Shown here one piece after another: positions 32,116-41,746 of a stretch of 55,704 nt of DNA; within the stretch, counting starts at the first letter, position 1; each line of letters begins with the position of its first letter. The translations under genes were made by a program, and so were the position numbers. The DNA is taken from assembly GCA_000174895.1 (NCBI GenBank), contig ACOK01000091.1, positions 1 through 55,704 on the forward strand. Reading direction: 5' to 3'. The notes under the pieces are model-generated. The model was not told the origin of the DNA and ran no database searches. It worked only from the letters and a program-made list of their open reading frames with translations. The stretch comes from Ruminococcus flavefaciens FD-1 (lineage in GTDB: Bacteria > Bacillota > Clostridia > Oscillospirales > Ruminococcaceae).

Positions 32116-33858
32116 ATGAAGAACTTATTGAAATATCTGAAAAATTACAAAAAGGAACTGGTGTTCGGGCCGTTCTTTAAACTTCTCGAAGCAATTTTCG
32201 AGCTGATAGTGCCGATGGTCATGGCGAGGATAATCGACAACGGTATCGGCAACAGCGACAGCGGCTACATTTACCGTATGAGCGGACTTATCGTCATTCT
32301 CGGCGTATGCGGACTTTGCTTTGCGCTGACCTGTCAGTACCTTGCGGCAAGGTGTGCTTACGGCTTCGGCACTGAACTGAGAGAGGCGCTGTACAAGCAT
32401 ATCAACTCCCTTTCCTACAGCAGTATCGACAGGATAGGCACGTCCTCACTGGTCAACCGCCTTACCAATGACACCAACACTGTTCAGAACGGCGTGAATA
32501 TGTTCATCCGCCTTGCTGTTCGTGCGCCGTTTCTTGTTATCGGTGCGGCTGTTATGGCGGTAACTATTGATCTGAAGCTTTCGCTGATATTCTTCATAGT
32601 TGCGCCGCTTATTTCTGCCATAATCTTTTTCATCATGCGCCGTACTATCCCCATGTACAAAAAAACTCAGAAATGCCTTGACAAAGCGGCTATGCTGACA
32701 GGCGAGAATCTTGAGGGTGCACGAGTTATCCGTGCTTTTTCCCGTCAGCAGGAGGAGATAGCCGAGTTCCGTGAAGCTGTGGACGACATATCCGACGAAT
32801 CCATTGCAGTCGGTAAGATATCCGCCATCCTCAACCCTGCCGCCTTCATGATAATGAATCTGGGCATCGTTGCGGTGATTCGCTTCGGCGGAGTGCGAAT
32901 CGACACAGGCGACCTGACACAGGGCGAACTTACGGCGTTTACCAATTATATGACACAGATACTTCTTGCGCTGGTGGTGCTTGCAAATCTGATAGTGACT
33001 TTCACAAAGGCCTTCGCCTCCGCAAACCGTGTCAGCGAGGTCTTTGCACTTGAGCCCGAAACTTACGGCAGCAATGACGAGATATCCCACGACAGCAGAG
33101 AAATCCTCGAATTCAGAAACGTATCCTTTGCTTATGAGGATGCCGCAGAAAGCTCCGTGAAGAATATCTCATTCAGTCTCGGACGTGGCGATATGCTGGG
33201 AATAATCGGCGGTACGGGCTGCGGAAAGACTACCCTTGCCAATCTCATCCCGTGTTACTACAAGGCAACTGAGGGCGAAGTTCTCGTCGGCGGCGAAAAT
33301 GTCAGAAACTGTGATCTTGACCAGCTTCGCCGAAATATCGGTACTGTTCCACAGAGGGCTGTGCTTTTCTCGGGAACTATCAGAGAAAACATGAAATGGC
33401 GTGATCCTGCGGCTACCGATGAACAGATCATTGCTGCACTGAAAACCGCACAGGCATGGGACTTTGTAAGCCGTATGCCCGACAAGCTGGATACCCGCAT
33501 CTCACAGGGCGGCAAGAACCTTTCGGGCGGACAGAAACAGCGTATCTCCATTGCGAGAGCGCTGATAGGAAAACCGGATATACTCATTCTCGACGACTCC
33601 ACAAGTGCCCTTGACTACGCTACAGACCTTGCGCTGAGAAAGGCGCTGAGGGAGGACATGGCAGGCACTTCCGTCATAATGATATCCCAGAGGACCACTT
33701 CTCTCCGTGATGCCGACCTTATCATAGTTATGGACGACGGAGAAGCTGTGGGCATGGGCAGACACGATGAACTTGTGGAAAACTGTCAGGTCTACAGCGA
33801 GATATACCGCTCACAGATGAACGAAAAGGAGGACGGAAGCAATGTTCAAAACGCTTAA
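32116..33858 (+). CDS. Second ABC exporter, degenerate-site subunit
   Basis: 580 residues, normal half-transporter length. Six membrane segments (about 15-300). ATPase with Walker A GGTGCGKTT (about 366), signature LSGGQKQR (about 470) and Walker B LILDDSTSALD (about 490), where Asp replaces the catalytic Glu. It pairs with the next gene, which it overlaps by 17 bp. It lacks the large extracellular insertion of the first exporter's equivalent subunit. Confidence 0.92.
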   Translation: MKNLLKYLKNYKKELVFGPFFKLLEAIFELIVPMVMARIIDNGIGNSDSGYIYRMSGLIVILGVCGLCFALTCQYLAARCAYGFGTELREALYKHINSLSYSSIDRIGTSSLVNRLTNDTNTVQNGVNMFIRLAVRAPFLVIGAAVMAVTIDLKLSLIFFIVAPLISAIIFFIMRRTIPMYKKTQKCLDKAAMLTGENLEGARVIRAFSRQQEEIAEFREAVDDISDESIAVGKISAILNPAAFMIMNLGIVAVIRFGGVRIDTGDLTQGELTAFTNYMTQILLALVVLANLIVTFTKAFASANRVSEVFALEPETYGSNDEISHDSREILEFRNVSFAYEDAAESSVKNISFSLGRGDMLGIIGGTGCGKTTLANLIPCYYKATEGEVLVGGENVRNCDLDQLRRNIGTVPQRAVLFSGTIRENMKWRDPAATDEQIIAALKTAQAWDFVSRMPDKLDTRISQGGKNLSGGQKQRISIARALIGKPDILILDDSTSALDYATDLALRKALREDMAGTSVIMISQRTTSLRDADLIIVMDDGEAVGMGRHDELVENCQVYSEIYRSQMNEKEDGSNVQNA

Positions 33859-35581
33859 AAGAGTATTCTCCTACGCCCGTCCCTACCTTGCATATTTCGT
33901 AATGACGCTTTTATTTGCGGCACTGGGAGTTTCGCTGTCGCTGGCGGTCCCCGTGTTTATCGGAAATGCCGTTGACTGCTGTGTGGGCAAGGGACAGGTG
34001 GACTTTGAAAAGCTTGGAAAAATTGCGGCACAACTGGCGGTAATCGTCATTGCCAGCGGATTCTTCCAGTGGCTGATGAGCCTTTTCACCAATAAAATGG
34101 CATTCCTGACAGTTCGTGACCTTCGTGCTGATGTATTCAATAAGCTGGAGAGAGTGCCGCTGAAATACATCGACGGTCATACAAAAGGCGAACTCACAAG
34201 CCGTGTCATCAATGATATTGAGATAATCTCTGACGGTCTCCTTCAGGGGTTCACGCAGTTTTTCACCGGTATCATAACGATCGCAGGCACTCTTATTTTC
34301 ATGATGCCCATAAATGTGAAGATAGCGGTGGTAGTAGTGCTGCTCACTCCGCTTTCATTCATTGCCGCTTCAAAGATAACCAAGGCTTCCCACGATTCCT
34401 ACATCAGGCAGTCAATGCTGAGAGGTAAAATGGTGGGACTTGCCGAGGAAATGGCAGGCAACCAGAAGATAGTCAAGGCCTTTGTCTACGGCGACAGGGC
34501 AGAGGAGAGATTCAGGGAGATAAACCGTGAGTACGGAAAAATCGGTACAAAAGCCACTTTTTTCAGCTCTATGACCAATCCGACCACCCGTTTTGTAAAC
34601 GGACTTATCTATGCGGCTGTGGGACTTCTCGGTGCCCTCGGCGCTATGGGACATTCCGCTTTTGTGGGAGCAATGTCTGTGGGAAAGCTTTCCAGCTTCC
34701 TCGCATATTCAAATCAGTACACCAAGCCTTTCAACGAAATATCGGGCGTTTTTGCCGAATTACAGAATGCTGTGGCTTCCGCACAGAGAGTGTTCGATGT
34801 TCTGGACGAGGAAGAAATTCCCGATGACTCCGGCAAGGAAGTGCTGACCGACTGCACAGGCGATCTCAGATTCTCGGATGTGTGCTTCTCATATACTCCC
34901 GATACAAAGCTGATACAGAATTTCTCCCTCGATGTAAAGAGCGGTATGAGAGTGGCGATAGTCGGTCCTACGGGATGCGGCAAATCCACCATAATCAATC
35001 TTCTCCTGAGATTCTATGATATCGACAGCGGAAAAATAGAGATTTCCGGCAGAAATATCAACGACATCACCAGGAACAGCCTCCGAAGCAGTTTCGGCAT
35101 GGTTTTGCAGGAAACATGGGTGTTCACGGGAACTGTTGCCGAGAATATCGCTTACGGAGTTCCTGATGCCAGCCGTGAACAGATAATCGAAGCGGCCAAG
35201 GCAGTCTACGCTCACGGATTCATCAAGCGTCTGCCCCAGGGGTATGATACCATAATCAGCGAGAACAGCGGTCTTTCGCAGGGACAGAAACAGCTTATCT
35301 GCATAGCAAGGATAATGCTGATGGATCCGCCTATGCTGATACTTGACGAGGCTACAAGCTCCATCGATCTCCGCACCGAACAGAGGATACAGAAGGCATT
35401 CGTCAAGCTTATGGAGGGCAGGACCAGCTTCGTTATCGCTCATCGCCTTTCTACCATAAAGACTGCGGATACCATTCTTGTAATGAAGAGCGGAAATATC
35501 GTGGAGCAGGGCAGTCACAGCCAGCTTATGGCTCTGGGCGGATTCTATTCACAGCTCTATAACAGTCAGTTTGCTTCATGA
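33842..35581 (+). CDS. Second ABC exporter, catalytic subunit
   Basis: 579 residues. Membrane domain (about 15-300) and ATPase with Walker A GPTGCGKST (about 374), signature LSQGQKQL (about 478) and Walker B LILDEATSSID (about 499) with the catalytic Glu. The start ATG lies inside the preceding gene after GGAGGACGGAAGC. Together the two form a heterodimeric multidrug-type exporter, plausibly inducible through the divergent MerR/TipAS protein. Confidence 0.92.
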   Translation: MFKTLKRVFSYARPYLAYFVMTLLFAALGVSLSLAVPVFIGNAVDCCVGKGQVDFEKLGKIAAQLAVIVIASGFFQWLMSLFTNKMAFLTVRDLRADVFNKLERVPLKYIDGHTKGELTSRVINDIEIISDGLLQGFTQFFTGIITIAGTLIFMMPINVKIAVVVVLLTPLSFIAASKITKASHDSYIRQSMLRGKMVGLAEEMAGNQKIVKAFVYGDRAEERFREINREYGKIGTKATFFSSMTNPTTRFVNGLIYAAVGLLGALGAMGHSAFVGAMSVGKLSSFLAYSNQYTKPFNEISGVFAELQNAVASAQRVFDVLDEEEIPDDSGKEVLTDCTGDLRFSDVCFSYTPDTKLIQNFSLDVKSGMRVAIVGPTGCGKSTIINLLLRFYDIDSGKIEISGRNINDITRNSLRSSFGMVLQETWVFTGTVAENIAYGVPDASREQIIEAAKAVYAHGFIKRLPQGYDTIISENSGLSQGQKQLICIARIMLMDPPMLILDEATSSIDLRTEQRIQKAFVKLMEGRTSFVIAHRLSTIKTADTILVMKSGNIVEQGSHSQLMALGGFYSQLYNSQFAS

Positions 35582-35585
35582 TACG

Positions 35586-35678
35586 TCAGACATGAGAGCA
35601 GCAGCGGTACTCTTTCAGATCATCGTAATGGATGTGGTAAAGAGGAACGCTGTTGGTTTCATGTCTGATTATTTTTAG
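35586..35678 (+). terminator. Long-range hairpin after the second exporter
   Basis: TCAGACATGA (35586-35595) and TCATGTCTGA (35659-35668) are perfect inverted copies. Inner arms (CAGCGG.TACTCTTT against AAAGAGG.ACGCTG) extend the fold, and TTATTTTTAG follows. It is large for a simple terminator and could be a structured 3' RNA element. Confidence 0.5.
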
Positions 35679-35717
35679 TTATACATTAAATATTCACAAA
35701 ATATTATAGAATGAACC

Positions 35718-35746
35718 TTGAAATTTATTGTGAAATATGGTAAAAT
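35718..35746 (+). promoter_or_regulatory. Promoter of the diguanylate cyclase operon
   Basis: TTGAAA (35718-35723), 17-bp spacer, TAAAAT (35741-35746). The leader 35755-35826 contains nested small inverted pairs (GCCAA...TTGGC and ATAGT...ACTAT) before the AGGGGGG ribosome binding site. It does not match c-di-GMP riboswitch consensus that I know. Confidence 0.6.
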
Positions 35747-35826
35747 TATATAAAGTATTATTTTGCCAAGTAAAGAAAAGAAATAGTTAAGAGAGTTGAC
35801 TATTTGGCTAAGGGGGGATATCAAAT

Positions 35827-37341
35827 ATGCCAAAAGATAAAGCATCTGACGGATCAGACAACCTAAAACGAATGAAACAACTGAAATATTTTCTTATAGC
35901 CGGTTTTGCAGTTATCGCTTTTTGTTCGATCATTATAGTATCGCTTCTTGCCATACACAGAACGGATACAGTTCTCAAAAACAAAGTCGCAGATCTCACT
36001 TCCTCTCTTAATGTACAGATGAAGCTGAATCTGGAAAGCTTTATGTCCCGCATGGAGACTATCGGAAATCTGGCGTTTGCTGCGGAAGAATCCTATACCT
36101 ATGACGCTACAGACCCGTCAAACGATGAATATGATGCTCTCGTTACGGAAAAGGCGATCTCCGACAAGCTGTACAGCCTTTGCATCATGGAAAATTTCGT
36201 CGATTACGGTATCGTCTACCGCAATAATCACTTTATCGGCAAGATATCAAACGGTACTATCAGTCTTTTCGGTGACAGGATGTATGAGGATCTTCACTCT
36301 ATGATAAACCGTCAGCGTACAAATGACGGCTGGGCGGCAGGCTACGGACAGAATTTCAAGCGTATCTACTATGTCAAGGAGATACATGAAAACGCTGTCC
36401 TTATCATTTCCTTCTACGCCTCAGAGCTGGAAAAGGTATTCGATAATCCCGAAAATCTGGCGGATATGGTCATAAGGCTCACAGATAAGGATTACGGGCT
36501 GATCTATTCTTCCGACAAAATGGAAGTGCCGGGCGAGAAACTGCCTGAGGAAATAAAAGAGCGTGTGGAAGGCAAGAAGGCTGTCACCATCCTCGATAAT
36601 GAATACCTTGTTACTGTTTCGACAGGCGAGGACAACTGGTACATAATATGTTCGATCCCAACAAGGATAATTCTGAAAGAAAAGAACGTGATGCGCACCC
36701 ATATCATGCTGACGGCGATAATTGCCTCAGCACTGGCTATAATCCTCGGTATGGTGCTTTCCATCAAACTGACGGATGTTATCACAAATATGGTGCATAA
36801 CCTTGATACCAAGGCTAATACAGACCAGCTTACGGGACTTCTCAACAAGAAGACCTTTGAGGATAACGCTGAGAAGATACTCAGGGATTCGGATGAGAAA
36901 GACAATCATTCCATAATCCTGCTTGATGTGGATAACTTCAAAGGGGTAAACGATACTCTCGGCCATGCATACGGCGATCAGGTACTGGCAAGGATAGGAC
37001 GCACACTGACTGAGGTGTTCTCCAATAAAGACCTTATCGGACGTATCGGCGGCGATGAATTCTGCGTTATGATGAATATCGATCAGCGTCCTTATGAGGA
37101 ATACAAGGCGCTTATCGAGGAGAAATGCACTATACTCCAGGATGAGTTCCACAGATACTACACAGGCGAAAATATGGACTACAAGATCTCATGCAGCATC
37201 GGTATAGCCATGTTTCCATTGGATGGCAGAAACTTTTCGGAGCTTTATTCCGCTGCTGATGAGGCGCTTTACCTGTCGAAGCACAGAGGCAAGGATATTT
37301 TCACATTCTTCAGCGACAAGGAGGAGGCGGATACAGAATGA
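35827..37341 (+). CDS. Membrane diguanylate cyclase with extracellular sensor
   Basis: 504 residues. Makes cyclic di-GMP from two GTP. Membrane segment about 17-39, an extracellular sensor of about 240 residues (Cache-like by size and position, not confirmed), a second membrane segment about 288-312, then the GGDEF domain (LTGLLNKKTFEDN onward) with intact GGDEF near 407-411. The product-inhibition I-site (RxxD five residues before GGDEF) reads SNKD, so feedback inhibition is probably lost. It overlaps the downstream binding-protein gene by 4 bp (ATGA), which indicates tight coupling. The external domain may sense that binding protein. Confidence 0.9.
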   Translation: MPKDKASDGSDNLKRMKQLKYFLIAGFAVIAFCSIIIVSLLAIHRTDTVLKNKVADLTSSLNVQMKLNLESFMSRMETIGNLAFAAEESYTYDATDPSNDEYDALVTEKAISDKLYSLCIMENFVDYGIVYRNNHFIGKISNGTISLFGDRMYEDLHSMINRQRTNDGWAAGYGQNFKRIYYVKEIHENAVLIISFYASELEKVFDNPENLADMVIRLTDKDYGLIYSSDKMEVPGEKLPEEIKERVEGKKAVTILDNEYLVTVSTGEDNWYIICSIPTRIILKEKNVMRTHIMLTAIIASALAIILGMVLSIKLTDVITNMVHNLDTKANTDQLTGLLNKKTFEDNAEKILRDSDEKDNHSIILLDVDNFKGVNDTLGHAYGDQVLARIGRTLTEVFSNKDLIGRIGGDEFCVMMNIDQRPYEEYKALIEEKCTILQDEFHRYYTGENMDYKISCSIGIAMFPLDGRNFSELYSAADEALYLSKHRGKDIFTFFSDKEEADTE

Positions 37342-38606
37342 AAAAGCTAAGACGCTGTATAGCTGTACTTCTTTCATCAGCTTTGATATCCGCCTCATTT
37401 ACGGGATGCGGAGAAAAAAAGGTAGTCACCGAACACCATCAGCAGACTCAGATATCCTTTTCATGGTGGGGAAATGACACCAGAAATGAGTATACTCTTG
37501 AGGCTGTAAGGAAATTTGAGGAGCTTCATCCCGATATCAAGGTGAATTGCAGCTACTCCGAGTGGTCGGGATATGAAGCGAGAAGCCATGTCAGAATGGT
37601 CTCAAATACCGAGGCCGATGTGATGCAGATCAATTTCGGCTGGCTGTCAGACCATTCTCCCGACGGAAAGGGCTACTACGACCTTGAAAAGCAGAACGAT
37701 GTACTGGACCTTTCCACTTTTTCCGATGAATATCTGGAGTACGGCAGAATGAACGGCGTACTCAATGCGGTGCCCATTGCGATGAATACCGAGACTATCT
37801 ATATCAATCAGACGCTGTATGAGAAATACGGACTGGATGCGCCCAAAACATGGGATGATTATTTCGCAGCCGCAAAGGTGATGCAGAAGGACGGAGTTTA
37901 TCCGATGGCAGGCGCACAGAAGTCGATATGGCTGTTTCTGCTGGCTTATGCGGAACAGAAAAACGGCAAAACTCTCCTCAATGATGACGGCAGTCTCAGG
38001 TTTGAGGCTGATGATTTTCAGGTAATGCTGGAGGAATACCGTGAAATGGTTGAGGCAAAGGTCATCCCGCAGGTTGAATACTTCGTCCGCACCGAAATAG
38101 ATAGCAGTAAATATGCAGGTGCTATTGCGTGGGTGAGTGACGCTGCAAACTATTTCTCACAGCGTATAGAAGCCGGTGACAACATAGTCATCGGTGATTA
38201 TCCCAACTTTGATCCTGAGAAAAGCGGAGAGGGATGGTATGCTAAACCTGCCCAGCTTTACGCAGTCAGCAAGAATACCGAACAGCCGAGAGAAGCGGCT
38301 ATGCTGGTGGATTTTCTCGTAAACAGCAGGGAGATGGCTTTGCTTCAGGGCGTGGAAAAGGGAATCCCTCTCAGTTCGGATGCGAAGAAATACATGGACG
38401 AAGAGGGGATGCTTGAAGGCATACAGTATGAGGCTTCACAGAAAATGGATGCCAATGACGGTATGATGAGTATGGACTCTTTCCTTGAAAATGCAGACGT
38501 TATAGACGTATTTATGGCGGAATGCAACGAAGTCCTTTATGATAAGGCGAGCCCCGAAACTGCGGCATGGAAGCTGTATCAGGCGGCAAAACAAGCAATG
38601 GAGTAA
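37338..38606 (+). CDS. ABC-type sugar-binding lipoprotein
   Basis: 422 residues. Extracellular solute-binding protein, family 1 type. Lipobox SFTGC gives a lipid-anchored Cys at about 25. The mature part shows the usual pattern FSWWGNDTRNEYTLEAVRKFEELHPDIKV, then MNTETIYINQTLYEKYGLDAPKTWDDYF and a C-terminal NSREMALLQGVEKGIPL. No permease or ATPase gene is adjacent; the partner is a diguanylate cyclase that it overlaps. It therefore probably delivers a ligand signal to that enzyme instead of, or as well as, feeding a transporter encoded elsewhere. Confidence 0.9.
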   Translation: MKKLRRCIAVLLSSALISASFTGCGEKKVVTEHHQQTQISFSWWGNDTRNEYTLEAVRKFEELHPDIKVNCSYSEWSGYEARSHVRMVSNTEADVMQINFGWLSDHSPDGKGYYDLEKQNDVLDLSTFSDEYLEYGRMNGVLNAVPIAMNTETIYINQTLYEKYGLDAPKTWDDYFAAAKVMQKDGVYPMAGAQKSIWLFLLAYAEQKNGKTLLNDDGSLRFEADDFQVMLEEYREMVEAKVIPQVEYFVRTEIDSSKYAGAIAWVSDAANYFSQRIEAGDNIVIGDYPNFDPEKSGEGWYAKPAQLYAVSKNTEQPREAAMLVDFLVNSREMALLQGVEKGIPLSSDAKKYMDEEGMLEGIQYEASQKMDANDGMMSMDSFLENADVIDVFMAECNEVLYDKASPETAAWKLYQAAKQAME

Positions 38607-38615
38607 CACAAAGGT

Positions 38616-38655
38616 GCAGCCCTCTCAGACGGTACAATCTGTCTGAGAGGGCTGC
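38616..38655. terminator. Bidirectional hairpin between convergent genes
   Basis: A perfect 15-bp stem GCAGCCCTCTCAGAC / GTCTGAGAGGGCTGC with a 10-base loop lies between the binding-protein gene and the convergent beta-helix gene. There is no clear T-run, but position and strength suggest transcription end. Confidence 0.65.
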
Positions 38656-38688
38656 TCGCACATCTATTAAAGGGGAGTATTGCGTTGT

Positions 38689-41547
38689 TTATTCAACCGG
38701 GAGAGTTTTGCGTATGCCGTGGAGATACTCGCTGTGATATGTGAGATCATCGGAGTCAATCACGCCGTCGCAGTTGAGGTCAGCCGCTTCAAAACGCTCT
38801 GTATCGCCGTTTTCTACAGCTTTTCTCATGAGGATGAGATCGAATACGTCAACCTCGCCGTCACCGTCAAGGTCGCCGTATACAATGGGTTCGGACGGTT
38901 TGTCGGGCTTCCACCAGTTGATGTTGAAAAGGTAGCCGTCGCCGCCCTTGAACACGAAATACACATCGTTCCTGCCGGAGGTATTCTCGATAGCGCAGGT
39001 CTGGGTGTTCCAAGTCTGCCAGCCGCCTGTACTCTTTACAGGGAGAGTACCGATGAGTTTTCCGTCAGCAGCACCAAGTCTTACTTCGATGGATGCCTCT
39101 GCGCCGTTTGAGCCTATTCTGAAGCTGATGGAATCAGTTCCGCTGCCGAAGTCGATATTCTTAAAGCCGATGTAGTCACCGTTTTCAATGTATGCAACGT
39201 CGCTTCCGCCTTCGCTGCAATTCTCGGTCTGAATGCCTTTCTGAATGTCATACTTCTCAGCTTCGATGATATCATCCGTACTTCCGCCAGAGCCGCTGAG
39301 ACGGAGGATATGTCCTGATTTGCTCAGTATTTTGCCGCTCTTGTCGGTGACGTATATCCTGTATTCGCCTTCCTTTGAAGGAGTGCGGATAGAAGTGGCA
39401 TTTGCTGATGCTCTTGTCATGTCAGCGCCTGCCTTGAATGTGTCTGTGCCGTCAGGTGCTATCCATACTATGCCGTCACCTTTGCGGATAGGCAGACTGC
39501 TTGAACAGGTGGTCCTGCAGCTTGCAGGGAATACAAAGTCCGCTTCTGAGATCACGTAATTCGGAACAAGACTGCGGTATTCATCGGATACGCCTGAGTT
39601 TACGCAGACTTTGTACTGCGGGAGATCCCAGACATTGTCCGATACCACAATGGGGTCGTCGATATCGCTGTCAGGAGGATTCTTGCCCATTTTCTTTACT
39701 GTAGCGTAGGTGCGCTTTATCTTGAGGTGGTGCTTCTGACCGTAGTCCTCGCAGTTGATAGTGTAGGTAACATTGTGGCTTATCTCCAGAACATTGTCGT
39801 TTTCCTCGATATAGGCAGTTCCTTCATCGTTGTGGAGGCCGTAAGTCGGCTGGAATGAACCTGCTGCAGGAATGCCCTGGATGTAGTTTTCGTTGATGAC
39901 CGTGCCTTCCATCTGGCCGATGGTGTAGATTCCGCCGCTGTCGTGGAGACGGTTAAGGCTGTCGATGACACGGTTATAGCATATCATATTGTTGCGGCAG
40001 GTGGTGGAGTCCTTGAAGTTGCACCAGCCCCAGCCAAGATGTATGCCGTTGTATGCTGTCTTCCTGATAGTGTTGTTGAGTATCTTCACAGTGTCAACGT
40101 AGTAGGAGGTTATAGCTGCACAGCCGCCGAAACCGTGAACTACGCTGATATCGTAAAGCATATTGTCGGAAACGATGTCGTTTTTGCAGATACCCTCAAC
40201 GCCTTTCGGGAATTTCTCGTGATTGTCCCATGAAGCGTCGCCGATATAGATATGCTGAGGGTGGCCTATTGTGATGCCGCTTGAAGTGATATCGGTGATA
40301 TAATTGCCCTTTATCTCGGAATCGATAACATCGTTGCACATGGAAAGACCGTCAGCGCCTGTATGCTTGATAACGCATCCTGTAACTGAGATGTCCTTGC
40401 TGTTGGTGATATGAACGGCGGCAGGGAGAGTGTCAGCCATTTCATATTTGCGCTTATGCCAGTTGGAATCCGCATATGCCGTGTAGGTCTGTGCGGCCTG
40501 ACAGGTGGTCTTTCCGTGAGAACCTGCAACGTTGGTGAGCTGATATTCGGTATTAGCAAAGGTGATGCCGCTGAATGAGATATTCTCAACACGGTCGGAA
40601 GTGTCCTTGCCTTCGACAACTATAAGCTGTTCAGCCACAGGTGCTTCAACGTCCGCAGAGGACATATCTTCGCCGTTTCTCGGGTAGTAGTACAGCTTCT
40701 TGTCGGTCTTGTCAAAGTAGAATTCTCCGGGACTGTCCACGAATGAGAGGGAATTGTAAATGGTATGTGTGCCGCCTGTGTTGAATCCTGCGCCCCATCC
40801 GGGAGTCTGAGCTATAGCACCGTATGGCTGCTGGAGAAGCATGATGAGGGAGTTGCCGTCCACTTTGATATCACGGGTACAAACGATATTTTCGTTCCAT
40901 GTTGTGCCGTTGATTATCTCCAGGTCGTCGAAATTTGAGGGTATACGTGGGATATCGCCTGCATTGTAGGAAATGCCGTCCTTTGCCGTGCCTGAATCCC
41001 ATGCCCAGTCAGCCTGACCTGCGGTGACTTTGTACTCACCCCAACCGCCCTTGGAGCCGACAGTTACGCTGCCCATATTTGCACGTTTGTCGTTGACGTA
41101 GAGGTTGCGGAGTTTGTAGTCTCTGTCGAGTGTGGCGGAGTAAAGCTTGTCGTTGAATTTGGTCCAGCCTGTGACCTGCTGTGCGCCGTTTATGACGGGA
41201 ATTTCGTCCTCATAGGCGGTGTAGTTGATATGGCAGCCGTTGGTTGCGGAGTCACGGGTATCGAAAACTATAGGTTCGGTGATCCTGTAGTCGCCGCCAC
41301 GGAGATAGACGGTAATATCAGAGGACATATTGCCGTTTATCTTTCTTACGGCGTCACGGGCAGCCGTCAGGGTCGCAAAAGGATGCGCCAGAGAGCCGTC
41401 GTTTGTATCGCTGCCGTCAGGGGAAACGTAGAACGCCGTTCCGTCTCCCTCGGCTGAAACAACAGCTGAGAGATCACACGGAACAGCTGCCATAGCTGCT
41501 GAGAGGAGCACAGCTGCGGAGGAGTAGAATACTTTTCTTAGCTTCAT
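38689..41547 (-). CDS. Secreted beta-helix glycosidase-like protein with CBM6 and dockerin
   Basis: 952 residues from the ATG at 41547 (AAAGGTGG site; a GTG 9 bp earlier is less likely). Signal peptide about 1-32. Then a right-handed parallel beta-helix (about 37-640) opening with FYVSPDGSDTNDGSLAHPFATLTAARDAV. This opening resembles GH141-type enzymes (fucosidase/xylanase), but the family call is from memory. CBM6 (about 765-885; EAEKYD, AYIENGDYIGF, GGWQTWNT). A C-terminal type I dockerin (about 890-950; GDLDGDGEVDVFDLILMRKA and ADLNCDGVIDSDDL) should bind a cohesin on a scaffoldin or cell surface. Likely a plant cell-wall or mucin polysaccharide enzyme. Confidence 0.85.
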   Translation of the reverse strand: MKLRKVFYSSAAVLLSAAMAAVPCDLSAVVSAEGDGTAFYVSPDGSDTNDGSLAHPFATLTAARDAVRKINGNMSSDITVYLRGGDYRITEPIVFDTRDSATNGCHINYTAYEDEIPVINGAQQVTGWTKFNDKLYSATLDRDYKLRNLYVNDKRANMGSVTVGSKGGWGEYKVTAGQADWAWDSGTAKDGISYNAGDIPRIPSNFDDLEIINGTTWNENIVCTRDIKVDGNSLIMLLQQPYGAIAQTPGWGAGFNTGGTHTIYNSLSFVDSPGEFYFDKTDKKLYYYPRNGEDMSSADVEAPVAEQLIVVEGKDTSDRVENISFSGITFANTEYQLTNVAGSHGKTTCQAAQTYTAYADSNWHKRKYEMADTLPAAVHITNSKDISVTGCVIKHTGADGLSMCNDVIDSEIKGNYITDITSSGITIGHPQHIYIGDASWDNHEKFPKGVEGICKNDIVSDNMLYDISVVHGFGGCAAITSYYVDTVKILNNTIRKTAYNGIHLGWGWCNFKDSTTCRNNMICYNRVIDSLNRLHDSGGIYTIGQMEGTVINENYIQGIPAAGSFQPTYGLHNDEGTAYIEENDNVLEISHNVTYTINCEDYGQKHHLKIKRTYATVKKMGKNPPDSDIDDPIVVSDNVWDLPQYKVCVNSGVSDEYRSLVPNYVISEADFVFPASCRTTCSSSLPIRKGDGIVWIAPDGTDTFKAGADMTRASANATSIRTPSKEGEYRIYVTDKSGKILSKSGHILRLSGSGGSTDDIIEAEKYDIQKGIQTENCSEGGSDVAYIENGDYIGFKNIDFGSGTDSISFRIGSNGAEASIEVRLGAADGKLIGTLPVKSTGGWQTWNTQTCAIENTSGRNDVYFVFKGGDGYLFNINWWKPDKPSEPIVYGDLDGDGEVDVFDLILMRKAVENGDTERFEAADLNCDGVIDSDDLTYHSEYLHGIRKTLPVE

Positions 41548-41663
41548 AAAAACCACCTTTCATCTGTCATTTTGTTGTCACTATAGGCAGAATGCACATT
41601 CAGCGGAGGTTGTGATTGTGAAATACGCCAGCATTAGTGACGGATTGTTTACACTTCAACTAT

Positions 41664-41692
41664 ATTTTACTATAGAGATTGCAACAAATCAA
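41664..41692 (-). promoter_or_regulatory. Promoter of the beta-helix dockerin gene
   Basis: On the minus strand TTGATT (41687-41692) and TAAAAT (41664-41669) with a 17-bp spacer, about 117 bp before the start codon. Confidence 0.6.
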
Positions 41693-41746
41693 TTCACAAA
41701 ACGACTTTTAGGTGGACAAAATAAAGAAAATTTTCAGCGTAAATTA

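Noticed and set aside
35747..35826. c-di-GMP riboswitch before the diguanylate cyclase
   Set aside because: The leader is short and lacks the conserved GEMM bases; only two small inverted pairs are visible.
37338..38606. Complete ABC sugar importer
   Set aside because: No permease or importer ATPase is adjacent on either side; the ABC genes upstream are exporters.
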